Below are positions 53,746 to 61,648 of a stretch of 64,000 bases of DNA, one piece after another. The stretch is from an uncultured Flavobacteriaceae bacterium (GTDB taxonomy: Bacteria > Bacteroidota > Bacteroidia > Flavobacteriales > Flavobacteriaceae): positions 80,279-144,278 of the forward strand of contig CANNGA010000011.1 of NCBI GenBank assembly GCA_947504035.1, in the 5' to 3' direction. Every line of letters begins with the position of its first letter. Within the stretch, counting starts at the first letter, position 1. A program made the position numbers and the translations under genes. Under the pieces are notes generated by a model. That model had not been told where the DNA came from. It was given only the letters and a program-made list of their open reading frames with translations, and made no database searches.

Positions 53746-56019
53746 TTATTTTTTTAGTTTAAAGGTTGTTTCTAAATACTTTTGAGAAGAGGACCCTACT
53801 TTAAGTGTATAATCTCCTGCCTCTAATACTTTTTTCATCGCAATACCTGTAAATTCTAACATTTTTGGTGTGATCGTAAATGTTACTGTTTTACTTTCTC
53901 CTGCAGCCAACTCTATCTTTTCAAAACCTTTAAGTTCTTTGTCTGGTCGTGTCACAGAACCTATTTCGTCTTTAATATACATTTGAACAACCTCTTTAGC
54001 TTTTATACTACCGTTGTTCGTTACTTTAACACTTACTTCTAAAGTTGTTGTTGGTGTTATTTCAGGGTTTGAAATACTAAGATCTGAATAGTTAAACTCC
54101 CCATAGCTTAAACCATGTCCAAAAGGATAAAGAGGGCCTTTACCTAAGAATAGATATTCTTTTTTATAGTTTATCTCTTTCATACTGTAATGGTATGGCA
54201 ATTGCCCTATAGATCTAGGCACAGTAACAGGTAATTTACCTGAAGGTGATACTTCTCCAAATATAATTCTTGCTGTAGACTCATCTCCAAATTCACTTAA
54301 ATCCCAAGTGTCTAAAATAGCATCTGCTGCTTCTGAAATGGTGTTGATAGACAATGTACGTCTGTGCTTCAGCACTACAATAACAGGCTTCCCTAAAGCT
54401 TTTATTTTTTCTATAAGTTCATCCTGTGGTCCTACAGGATCTATTGTGGCGCGATCCCCTAATGTACTGTTATTAAAATAAGCTTCTTTAGATGTAAATT
54501 CATCTCCTCCTAAAAATACGATAGATACATCTGCAGACTTCGCTTTGTTTACCAAACTTGCTATCGCTTTAGGATCTCTATCTAATAATTCTGGTGCACC
54601 ACCTCTTTCATTCGTTAAATGAAAGCCTTTTTCTGCTATAAACTTTACGTTAGCACCTGCAACAGATTCAAACATAGCTTTAGTATTTTCTTTAACTAAA
54701 GGGCCTAATAACGCCACTTTAATTGCTTTTTCCTTCGATAGTGGTAACGTTTTATCCTCATTCTTAAGTAAAATTACAGACTCTAAATCTGATTCTTTTG
54801 CTAAAGCTAAAGACGACGCAGCACGTACGCCTGTTTTTACATCTTCTAAATTGATATAAGGGTTATCAAACAGACCTAACACAAATTTTGTTCTTAGCAC
54901 ACGTCTTACAGACCTGTCAATCAATTTTTCCAATTCAGGATTTTTCTTTACCATTTCAGGTAAATAAGCATACGAATCTTCAGCGTATAAATCGATATCA
55001 ATACCCGCTTCTAGTCCCATTTGCGCTGCAGCCTCAGGAGATTCTGCCACGTTCATAAAATAAAACAATCGCGCAATATCATTAGAATCGGATACGACAT
55101 AGCCTTCAAATCCCCATTGGTCTCTTAAAACCCCTGTTAACAATTCTGGATTGCCATGACTAGCCACACCGTTTAAATCGCCGTGTGATGCCATTATACC
55201 TAATGTTTTAGCTTCTTTTACTGCAGCTTCAAAAGGTGGATATACTTCGTCTATTAAAGTTCTTGGCGATATTTCGATAGCTGCAAAGTTAGAACCACCT
55301 AATACCTGTCCGTAGCCTGCAAAATGCTTTGCTACAGCTCCAATATGCGTCCCTTTTCCTAAACCTTCATAATTTCCTTGTACGCCTTTAATAGCACTGG
55401 TTACCATTTGCGTTGTTAAATAAGTATCTTCTCCAAAAGCTTCACTCATACGCCCAAAACGCGGATCTCGTACAATATCTGCTTCTGGCGAATGACACAT
55501 GTGCATCCCTCTTAGTCTGGCTTCTCTACCTACAATATCCCACTGTCTTCTTACCAATTCTGGATTAAATGATGCTGCCGAGGCTATTGGACGTCCAAAC
55601 TTTGTACAGCCCTCTGCATCTACACCATTATAAGACTCTGTAACAAATAAAGCGGGAATGCCCCATCGGTTATTCTCTATAATATATTTCTGAAGTTCAT
55701 TATTCAATTTAGCAGCAGCAACAGGGTTGATATGTTCCCCTGGATTTTTTATACCTGCAATACCTAATTTTAATTTTTCAATAACCTTTTTAGAGAGTTT
55801 CATATTACCGTCTTCATCAGACTTAGCCCCTATATTAGCATGAAAAATACGCATCTGCGCCACTTTTTCTTCTATAGATAACTTCGGCAATAAGGCTTCT
55901 ACACGTTCTTCTATAGATAACGTTGCATCTTTGTAGTCTTTTGATGTCGCATCTTTTTGGTCGCAAGACTGAAATAATCCAACGGCTGTGATTAAAACTA
56001 AAAATAATAATTTTTTCAT
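53746..56019 (-). CDS. GH3 glycoside hydrolase lipoprotein
   Basis: The 757-residue lipoprotein (FQSC, Cys19) has a GH3 barrel with LFVTESYNGVDAEGCTKFG, DPRFGRMSEAFGEDT, AKHFAGYGQ and nucleophile Asp311 in VVSDSNDIARL. The second domain contains VILLKNEDKTLPL and the C-terminal fibronectin III-like domain (EVVQMYIKDEIGSVTRP). The product is a periplasmic exo-beta-glycosidase with an unassigned glycone. It is second in the operon after GH43 (17-bp gap) and precedes GH105 by 3 bp. Confidence 0.9.
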   Translation of the reverse strand: MKKLLFLVLITAVGLFQSCDQKDATSKDYKDATLSIEERVEALLPKLSIEEKVAQMRIFHANIGAKSDEDGNMKLSKKVIEKLKLGIAGIKNPGEHINPVAAAKLNNELQKYIIENNRWGIPALFVTESYNGVDAEGCTKFGRPIASAASFNPELVRRQWDIVGREARLRGMHMCHSPEADIVRDPRFGRMSEAFGEDTYLTTQMVTSAIKGVQGNYEGLGKGTHIGAVAKHFAGYGQVLGGSNFAAIEISPRTLIDEVYPPFEAAVKEAKTLGIMASHGDLNGVASHGNPELLTGVLRDQWGFEGYVVSDSNDIARLFYFMNVAESPEAAAQMGLEAGIDIDLYAEDSYAYLPEMVKKNPELEKLIDRSVRRVLRTKFVLGLFDNPYINLEDVKTGVRAASSLALAKESDLESVILLKNEDKTLPLSKEKAIKVALLGPLVKENTKAMFESVAGANVKFIAEKGFHLTNERGGAPELLDRDPKAIASLVNKAKSADVSIVFLGGDEFTSKEAYFNNSTLGDRATIDPVGPQDELIEKIKALGKPVIVVLKHRRTLSINTISEAADAILDTWDLSEFGDESTARIIFGEVSPSGKLPVTVPRSIGQLPYHYSMKEINYKKEYLFLGKGPLYPFGHGLSYGEFNYSDLSISNPEITPTTTLEVSVKVTNNGSIKAKEVVQMYIKDEIGSVTRPDKELKGFEKIELAAGESKTVTFTITPKMLEFTGIAMKKVLEAGDYTLKVGSSSQKYLETTFKLKK

Positions 56020-56036
56020 TAGAGATATTTAAATAT

Positions 56037-57398
56037 TTATTGATTTAAGAACAACAAACTATCCACAAACAAATTTTCAGACCCCTGTTGCTCTATGGCT
56101 ACAAAGATATCTGCTTTAGCGTTTAAATAAGATACGTTAATTGTTATATTTTGAAATTGATTTCTTGAATGCAATGTTACTGTTTTTTGTCCTAAAATTT
56201 TGTCTCTACGGTTACCATCATAAATTAAAAATGAAAATGTACCTCCTTCTAAAGCCGCGACATTTAATTGCAGTTTAGAGCGTCCCTCTAAATCTTTAAC
56301 ATTAGGATAATTTAAAAAACTTTTAGAAGCGACAGTTTTCATCACAAAATTATTGCCAAACTCTATTTTTTCAAGATTTTTTTTACTGAAAAAATCTTCT
56401 GCTTCAATTTTAGATTGTTTTGCACTGTAATTCCCCACGCCTATACCATCGACTCTAAGTGTTGCGATTTCTCCATTGGCTTTGTAATGTACATAACTTA
56501 TAAAACTATCTCTAAAATACCGATTTCCTGTTTGACTGATGTCACAATACACATAATACCATTGGTCATGCCATTCAAAAAAAGAACCATGCCGCCCTTG
56601 TAAAGGCCCATTAGGCCATGTTGGACTACCGTAACCCGCTGCGAAACTTTCTTTCTTTATAATGGTGTCTTTGTAAATATACGGTCCATATAAATGGTCT
56701 GACATGGCATAAAAACAGCCCCAAGACAGATAATATTTACCTTTATACTTATGCACGAAGGGTTTATCATCCGTGGGTTTCTTTGTGTTTTTTCCATCTA
56801 AATTATAAGGCCCTCTAGGATTAGTAATACTTATCTTTTTAGGCGTCTCGGCTAAACTTATCATATCCTCATTTAGCTTTGCTATATAATAGTCCCATAC
56901 TCCAAAAATAATATAATGTGATCCATGGTCTTCAAACACAGCCATATCGTATTCGTGGGTTGGCGTGAGGTCTGATGCTAATAAAGGTTGGCCTAAAACA
57001 TCTTCCCAAGGCCCTACAGGAGATAGACCTTTAACCACTCCTGTTTGCGCATTACCTTCTGAAAAATACCAATAGTAATTGCCATCACGATAAGCCGCAT
57101 CGGTCGCCCAACATCTTGAATACTCTTTTCCTATGTAAGTATCTTTAGGATGTAATACACTTCGCTTTGTCCAATTCACAAGATCTGGTGAGGACCAAAC
57201 CCACCAATCTTCCATGATGAATTTAGTATTAGCTATCGATGTATCATGAGAGGCATATACATAAGCTGTATCATTAAATATATGAATATGAGGATCGTTA
57301 AGCCCTTTATTAGGAACTATTGGATTTTGAGCACCAGAATCCAAAAACAAACCTAAAAAAATGACTGCAAGATACTTAAGCCTCTTTTTTTTATCCAT
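56037..57398 (-). CDS. GH43-like five-bladed propeller hydrolase
   Basis: The 453-residue secreted protein (signal ending SGAQ) has NKGLNDPHIHIFNDTAYVYASHD with the base Asp, CWATDAAYRDGNYYWYFSE, and EYDMAVFEDHGSHYIIFG. The usual acid-Glu strand reads DDKPFVHKYKGKYYLSWG, so the Glu is not where GH43 normally has it. LQGRHGSFFEWHDQWYYVYCD follows. A C-terminal CBM6-like region ends the protein. It resembles the GH43-like protein at 32635 in order and motifs. It is the first gene of the GH43-GH3-GH105-sulfatase-GH2 operon and carries a PUL operator. Confidence 0.8.
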   Translation of the reverse strand: MDKKKRLKYLAVIFLGLFLDSGAQNPIVPNKGLNDPHIHIFNDTAYVYASHDTSIANTKFIMEDWWVWSSPDLVNWTKRSVLHPKDTYIGKEYSRCWATDAAYRDGNYYWYFSEGNAQTGVVKGLSPVGPWEDVLGQPLLASDLTPTHEYDMAVFEDHGSHYIIFGVWDYYIAKLNEDMISLAETPKKISITNPRGPYNLDGKNTKKPTDDKPFVHKYKGKYYLSWGCFYAMSDHLYGPYIYKDTIIKKESFAAGYGSPTWPNGPLQGRHGSFFEWHDQWYYVYCDISQTGNRYFRDSFISYVHYKANGEIATLRVDGIGVGNYSAKQSKIEAEDFFSKKNLEKIEFGNNFVMKTVASKSFLNYPNVKDLEGRSKLQLNVAALEGGTFSFLIYDGNRRDKILGQKTVTLHSRNQFQNITINVSYLNAKADIFVAIEQQGSENLFVDSLLFLNQ

Positions 57399-57446
57399 AC
57401 TTTAAGCGCAACAGTTAACGTTTTTCCATCGAATATGTTGAAGTGC

Positions 57447-57489
57447 TAAATATATAACAAGAAAATAGACAAGCCGTCCTGTACTGTAT
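57447..57489 (-). promoter_or_regulatory. PUL operator and -7 element of the GH43-GH3-GH105-sulfatase-GH2 operon
   Basis: The minus strand reads ATACAG-TACA-GGACGG (57474-57489), and TATATTTA at 57447-57454 starts 25 bp downstream. The start codon is 49 bp further. Confidence 0.72.
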
Positions 57490-57553
57490 GGTGTTGTTTT
57501 AAAATCCCTATTTGAGACCATAATGTAAAACTTCTGTGTATCCCTTAAACAAA

Positions 57554-57581
57554 AAAACTGCGAAAATACATTCGCAGTTTT
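57554..57581 (-). terminator. Rho-independent terminator of the 291-residue lipoprotein gene
   Basis: A perfect 11-bp inverted repeat (AAAACTGCGAA / TTCGCAGTTTT) lies 25 bp after the stop at 57606, with an A-run on the left. Confidence 0.9.
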
Positions 57582-57605
57582 AGAAATAGTGTATTAATTC
57601 TTAAT

Positions 57606-58472
57606 TTATTGACATGTAATTTCGCTAAAATCTGCGACTTGTGCTTCTGCCAAACTCTTATCTGTTCTAAACAGTACAAATTGATCTATAGCATGACCAT
57701 TAGACCTCCCAGAAATTTCTACGTTATAGGTTCCAGCTGCATTAAACGTGACGAAAATATTAAACGGATCATTATCATTAGTCGATGATCTCCAAAACCA
57801 TCTATTTAATGTATTCATGTACGATTTAAACCAACCGTCTCTACTTGCTCCTTCTGGGTTAGGTGTTTTTCCAGTTCCTCTTGGAAAAACACGCTCTCCT
57901 GTAGAGGCTTTTTCTCCAAAGAAATCATCACCTTCTATGCGTACCCACGAATCATTATGTTCTGTATTGCTATCACCTATTGTAATTCTAGAGCGCCATA
58001 CAAATTGATACGTCCCTGGCGTCGTTATGCGAATTGGAAATGTAATTACGCCGCGTCCAGGCACACTAAAATTATCTGAACCTGTCCATAGTAAATACCC
58101 TTCGCCTTCAAATCCTGTAATTGTAGTTGCTGTCTCCCAGTCATTAGGAGTCGTACTTGGGTTTTCTAGATCTACGCGTACAATACCCGCTTCTTCTACA
58201 AATACCTCAGTTGTTTGACACCCTTCGTCCATAGGTTCTTCTTCCGTCGGAGGTTCTTCCTCTGTTGGTGGTTCTTCTTCCGCTGGAGTTTCTTCTTCTG
58301 TTGGTGATTCTTCTTCTGTCGGAGTTTCTTCCTCTGTTGGGGTTTCTTCTGGTGTGTCTTCAGACTCTATACGTTCCACCGATACATCATCATCATTAGA
58401 GCATGAAGTAAGCTGTAAATTCAAACAACTTACTACTACGACTAACAAAATTAATTTTATACTTTTTTTCAT
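57606..58472 (-). CDS. Secreted lipoprotein with repeated Thr/Glu/Pro linker and beta-sandwich domain
   Basis: The best start is the ATG at 58472 (288 residues); the extension to 58481 begins with TTG. The lipoprotein signal ends LTSC (Cys24), followed by NDDD. Residues ~40-85 are an acidic linker built of TPTEEE- and PPTEEE-like repeats. The remaining ~200 residues are beta-rich (WTGSDNFSVPGRGVITFPIRI, YQFVWRSRI, SWVRIEGDDFF, YNVEISGRSNGHAIDQFVLF), a carbohydrate-binding-like sandwich I cannot name. A surface glycan-binding protein role is plausible from position and design. No PUL operator is seen upstream. Confidence 0.6.
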   Translation of the reverse strand: MKKSIKLILLVVVVSCLNLQLTSCSNDDDVSVERIESEDTPEETPTEEETPTEEESPTEEETPAEEEPPTEEEPPTEEEPMDEGCQTTEVFVEEAGIVRVDLENPSTTPNDWETATTITGFEGEGYLLWTGSDNFSVPGRGVITFPIRITTPGTYQFVWRSRITIGDSNTEHNDSWVRIEGDDFFGEKASTGERVFPRGTGKTPNPEGASRDGWFKSYMNTLNRWFWRSSTNDNDPFNIFVTFNAAGTYNVEISGRSNGHAIDQFVLFRTDKSLAEAQVADFSEITCQ

Positions 58473-58632
58473 AATTTTCAAATTTTAAAGCAATTTATGT
58501 AAAATACTATAAAGGGTTCTGTATTTTTATATTTTTAACTCTAATTTCCTTCAAAACTACATGACACGTGTTCATATTTCACTTTTCGTCTTAGCCACAT
58601 TTATATCTTAAGTTTAAACCCATTTTAAACAA

Positions 58633-58676
58633 AAAACCACTAAGAGTTAGTCTTAAAACTAATTCTTAGTGGTTTT
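58633..58676 (-). terminator. Rho-independent terminator of the adhesin/PorP/OmpA operon
   Basis: A long stem AAAACCACTAAGAGTTAGT / ACTAATTCTTAGTGGTTTT with one or two mismatches lies 24 bp after the stop at 58701. Confidence 0.88.
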
Positions 58677-58700
58677 AGTATAATTTAAGACGCTTAAAAT

Positions 58701-60677
58701 TTAGTCTATATCCTTACATGTTTTTCCATTAATCCCAGTAACAATAAACTCACTACGTCTATTCTGTTGGTGTTCTGCCTCAGAACAGCTTGAGTCGTTG
58801 GTAGGTTCGCATCCACAATTATTAACCAATCGTGATTCCCCATAGCCTTTTGCTGTAATGCGTTCACCAGAAATACCCTTACTTACCAAATAGCTTCGCG
58901 TTGCTTGTGCACGGTTCTCCGATAATCTTGCATTATAATTATAAGTGCCGCGACAATCTGTATGCGATTTTATAGCAATGCGCATGGTCGGGTACTGCTT
59001 TAACACCGCTAATACCTTTTGAAGTTCTACTTCAGCATCATAACGAATATCATATTTGTCGTAGTTAAAATAAATAATTGGAATGTCTAATATTTTAGCC
59101 AGATCATCACACGGTGCTATAGTTCTCTTGTTTTGTTCTAAGTACAAGACTATTGTTAAATCTTGAGCTGCCGTTGGTGTTACAAAACGCTTCTCATCTG
59201 GAATGTATTCAGACTTGCTCCCTCTTACAAGGTACTCCGTATTACACGGCAGTTTAAAACTATAGCTTCCTGTTTGATTTAAAATTTGTCGTTCTAACTC
59301 TTTTCCTTCTTTATCAAACACTATAATTTCTGCGCCTTCAACACGTGTTTTATCTACAGCTTCACGAACCTCTATTTTCACAATTTGTTCACAAACATTA
59401 TCTTTAAAGGTATAAATATCATCGCTACCGCGACCCCCCAAACGGTTAGAGCTAAAAAAAACTTGTCCTGTTGCTAAATTCTCATAGTACGCAAAATCAT
59501 CTGCTCTACTGTTTACAGGTTTCCCTACATTCTGGGCTTCAGACGCTGTCACCCCCTCTGCTACTTCTACATCGTAGCCTTTAGATACAAATACATCTAA
59601 TCCTCCTAAACCTGGTAAACCATTAGATGCAAAATACAAATCACCTACAGCATTGATATACGGAAACGTCTCTTGTGCTTCTGTATTGATCGCTGCTCCT
59701 AAATTACGTGGCGTTCCTAAAGTTCCATCTTCCATAATTTCTACAACAAATATATCTGAAGCTCCTAAAGTTCCTGGCATGTCAGACGCAAAGTACAAGC
59801 GTTTGCCATCTGAACTTACTGTAGGATGCGCCACACTGTAAGCATCACTATTGAAATGTACTGATTGAATTTTTCCCCATTCACCGCCATCGGTTCTTGT
59901 CATTCTAAACAACTCCAAACGATTCACCTGTCTTGCCTTACGTTTGGCTTCTCCATAATAAAAATTGTTTCTAGTAAAAAACATGTGCTTTCCATTTGGA
60001 CTGTAGGCCACACTAGATTCGTGAAAATCTGTGTTCACGCCGTTCTCTAATGGCGTAATGTAACTATAAGTGTTCTCCTTGACTTTCTCGGCTGCATACA
60101 AATCTAAAAACGGTTCTTCATTCCATTTATAGGTGTTTCCTCCTCCACGCCCTGAGGCAAAAATAATACGGTTATTAAACTCTGCAATCCCAAAATCTGA
60201 ATATGCCGTGTTTAGATCTAAATTTATAGGTGAGATATGATCTCTACTTATCTTATCTATAGTCGTCTTATAATCTACTTTGGATGTGAAGGCTTTACCT
60301 CTTAAATCATTGGGTTGTAATTCATGAAATTTTTGCATCCAACGGTCTGCCTCTGTATCATTCCCTGTAGATCGTAACGCTATGGCGTATCTAAAATGAT
60401 ATTCAGAATCTTGAGAACTCTCTAGATCGAAAAGCGCTTTGTAAGCATCTGCTGCTTTCGCCATATCATGATTAAAGTAATATGAATTTGCCAATTTCTG
60501 TAAAATAGGCGCTGTCGTATACCCATTATCTACCACCTCTTGTAAAATCTCTGTTGTTCTTACATAAGCAAAATTATCATACTCTTTTAAGGCCTTTTTC
60601 ACCTTAGACTCTTGTGAAAAACCTAATGAGAAGAGCAAACAAAAGGCAAAACTAAATGTTATATGTTGTAATTTCAT
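58701..60677 (-). CDS. OmpA-family protein with TPR and PD40/WD40 repeats (PorE/SprE-associated type)
   Basis: The 658-residue protein has a signal peptide (LGFSQ). Residues ~20-130 are TPR-like (NSYYFNHDMAKAADAYKALF, LRSTGNDTEADRWMQKF). Residues ~150-410 are PD40/WD40 blades (YSPNGKHMFFTRNN, SSDGKRLYFASDMPG, DLYFASNGLPG). A carboxypeptidase-like domain follows, and ~530-650 is an OmpA C-terminal peptidoglycan-binding domain (IPIIYFNYDKYDIRYDAEVEL, HTDCRGTYNYNARLSENRAQ). The layout matches the PorE-type proteins linked to T9SS and gliding. It lies 10 bp after the PorP/SprF gene, and its role as an outer-membrane anchor for the adhesin system is inferred. Confidence 0.85.
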   Translation of the reverse strand: MKLQHITFSFAFCLLFSLGFSQESKVKKALKEYDNFAYVRTTEILQEVVDNGYTTAPILQKLANSYYFNHDMAKAADAYKALFDLESSQDSEYHFRYAIALRSTGNDTEADRWMQKFHELQPNDLRGKAFTSKVDYKTTIDKISRDHISPINLDLNTAYSDFGIAEFNNRIIFASGRGGGNTYKWNEEPFLDLYAAEKVKENTYSYITPLENGVNTDFHESSVAYSPNGKHMFFTRNNFYYGEAKRKARQVNRLELFRMTRTDGGEWGKIQSVHFNSDAYSVAHPTVSSDGKRLYFASDMPGTLGASDIFVVEIMEDGTLGTPRNLGAAINTEAQETFPYINAVGDLYFASNGLPGLGGLDVFVSKGYDVEVAEGVTASEAQNVGKPVNSRADDFAYYENLATGQVFFSSNRLGGRGSDDIYTFKDNVCEQIVKIEVREAVDKTRVEGAEIIVFDKEGKELERQILNQTGSYSFKLPCNTEYLVRGSKSEYIPDEKRFVTPTAAQDLTIVLYLEQNKRTIAPCDDLAKILDIPIIYFNYDKYDIRYDAEVELQKVLAVLKQYPTMRIAIKSHTDCRGTYNYNARLSENRAQATRSYLVSKGISGERITAKGYGESRLVNNCGCEPTNDSSCSEAEHQQNRRSEFIVTGINGKTCKDID

Positions 60678-60687
60678 ATCGATAAAT

Positions 60688-61623
60688 TTAAAAGAATCTT
60701 GGTGATAATACTTTTCCTATTTGTTGTAATTCGAAACGCAGTAATATTTCATGACTGCCGCTATTGTAATTGCTCAAACCTGTTGTAGTAGCGTCATAGC
60801 CATAACCAATAAACAGGCTTGGATTGATTTGAAACCCTAACAAACCACTCACGGCATCATCCCAACGATAAGCTAAGCCTAAAGTGAATTTTTCGTTAAA
60901 AAGAGCATTTAGGGATACATCTGCAATAAGGGGCGCGCCTGAAACACCTTTTACCAAGAATGAGGGTTTTAATTGTGTTGTTCTTCCGACATCAAAAACA
61001 TAGCCTCCTATTAAAAAATAATGCAGACGCTCTGTCGCTATTGACTCTTGAAAGTCATCAAAATGTTCTGTCGTTAAAAAATTAGGAACAGAAAACCCAA
61101 CATAAGCTTTATCTGAATGTAAATACAAGGCCGCTCCTACTGTAGGCGATATTAAATTGATATTCTCTTGAAATAGAGGGTCTACTTGTCTAAAGCGCCC
61201 TTTACTCCAATCGGTATCTAAAATATGCAAGCCTGCTTTAGCTCCAAAGGACAACTCTACATTGCGAATTTCATCTAAAGTTATTGTATAAGACACATTC
61301 CCATCAATACTCGTTTCTTCTGCTGGTCCTAAGCGATCACTCACCACATTTAGCCCTAAGCCAATTCGCTCATTCGTTAAAGGCGTATGAATTCCAAAAG
61401 TTAACGTTTCGGGAGCCCCATCTAATCCAACCCATTGTGTTCTGTATAATGCCGTAGCACTTAATACATCGCGTTGCCCAGCATAAGCCGCATTAACACT
61501 CATCGTATTATAAGTGTAATGCGTGAACTGTGGGTCTTGTTGCGCTTGAATGCCTGCTGACAGTAGTGCTATAAACACTACTAAAATCAAATTGTTTTTG
61601 GATAATAATTTATGTATCATCAT
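60688..61623 (-). CDS. PorP/SprF family outer-membrane protein
   Basis: The 311-residue beta-barrel protein has a signal peptide (AGIQAQ) and the family start QQDPQFTHYTYNTMSVNAAYAG. It continues with LYRTQWVGLDGAPETLTFGIHTPL and ends with aromatic strands (LRFELQQIGKVLSPRFF). PorP/SprF proteins assist surface attachment or export of T9SS-delivered adhesins such as SprB. It sits between the adhesin gene (25-bp gap) and the OmpA gene (10-bp gap), forming the usual three-gene adhesin cassette. Confidence 0.93.
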   Translation of the reverse strand: MMIHKLLSKNNLILVVFIALLSAGIQAQQDPQFTHYTYNTMSVNAAYAGQRDVLSATALYRTQWVGLDGAPETLTFGIHTPLTNERIGLGLNVVSDRLGPAEETSIDGNVSYTITLDEIRNVELSFGAKAGLHILDTDWSKGRFRQVDPLFQENINLISPTVGAALYLHSDKAYVGFSVPNFLTTEHFDDFQESIATERLHYFLIGGYVFDVGRTTQLKPSFLVKGVSGAPLIADVSLNALFNEKFTLGLAYRWDDAVSGLLGFQINPSLFIGYGYDATTTGLSNYNSGSHEILLRFELQQIGKVLSPRFF

Positions 61624-61648
61624 TTTAATCTTTATTTCGTGTTTATTC

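Noticed and set aside
58211..58360. Tandem DNA repeat as a possible regulatory satellite
   Set aside because: It is the coding sequence of the TEEEP-type linker in the lipoprotein.
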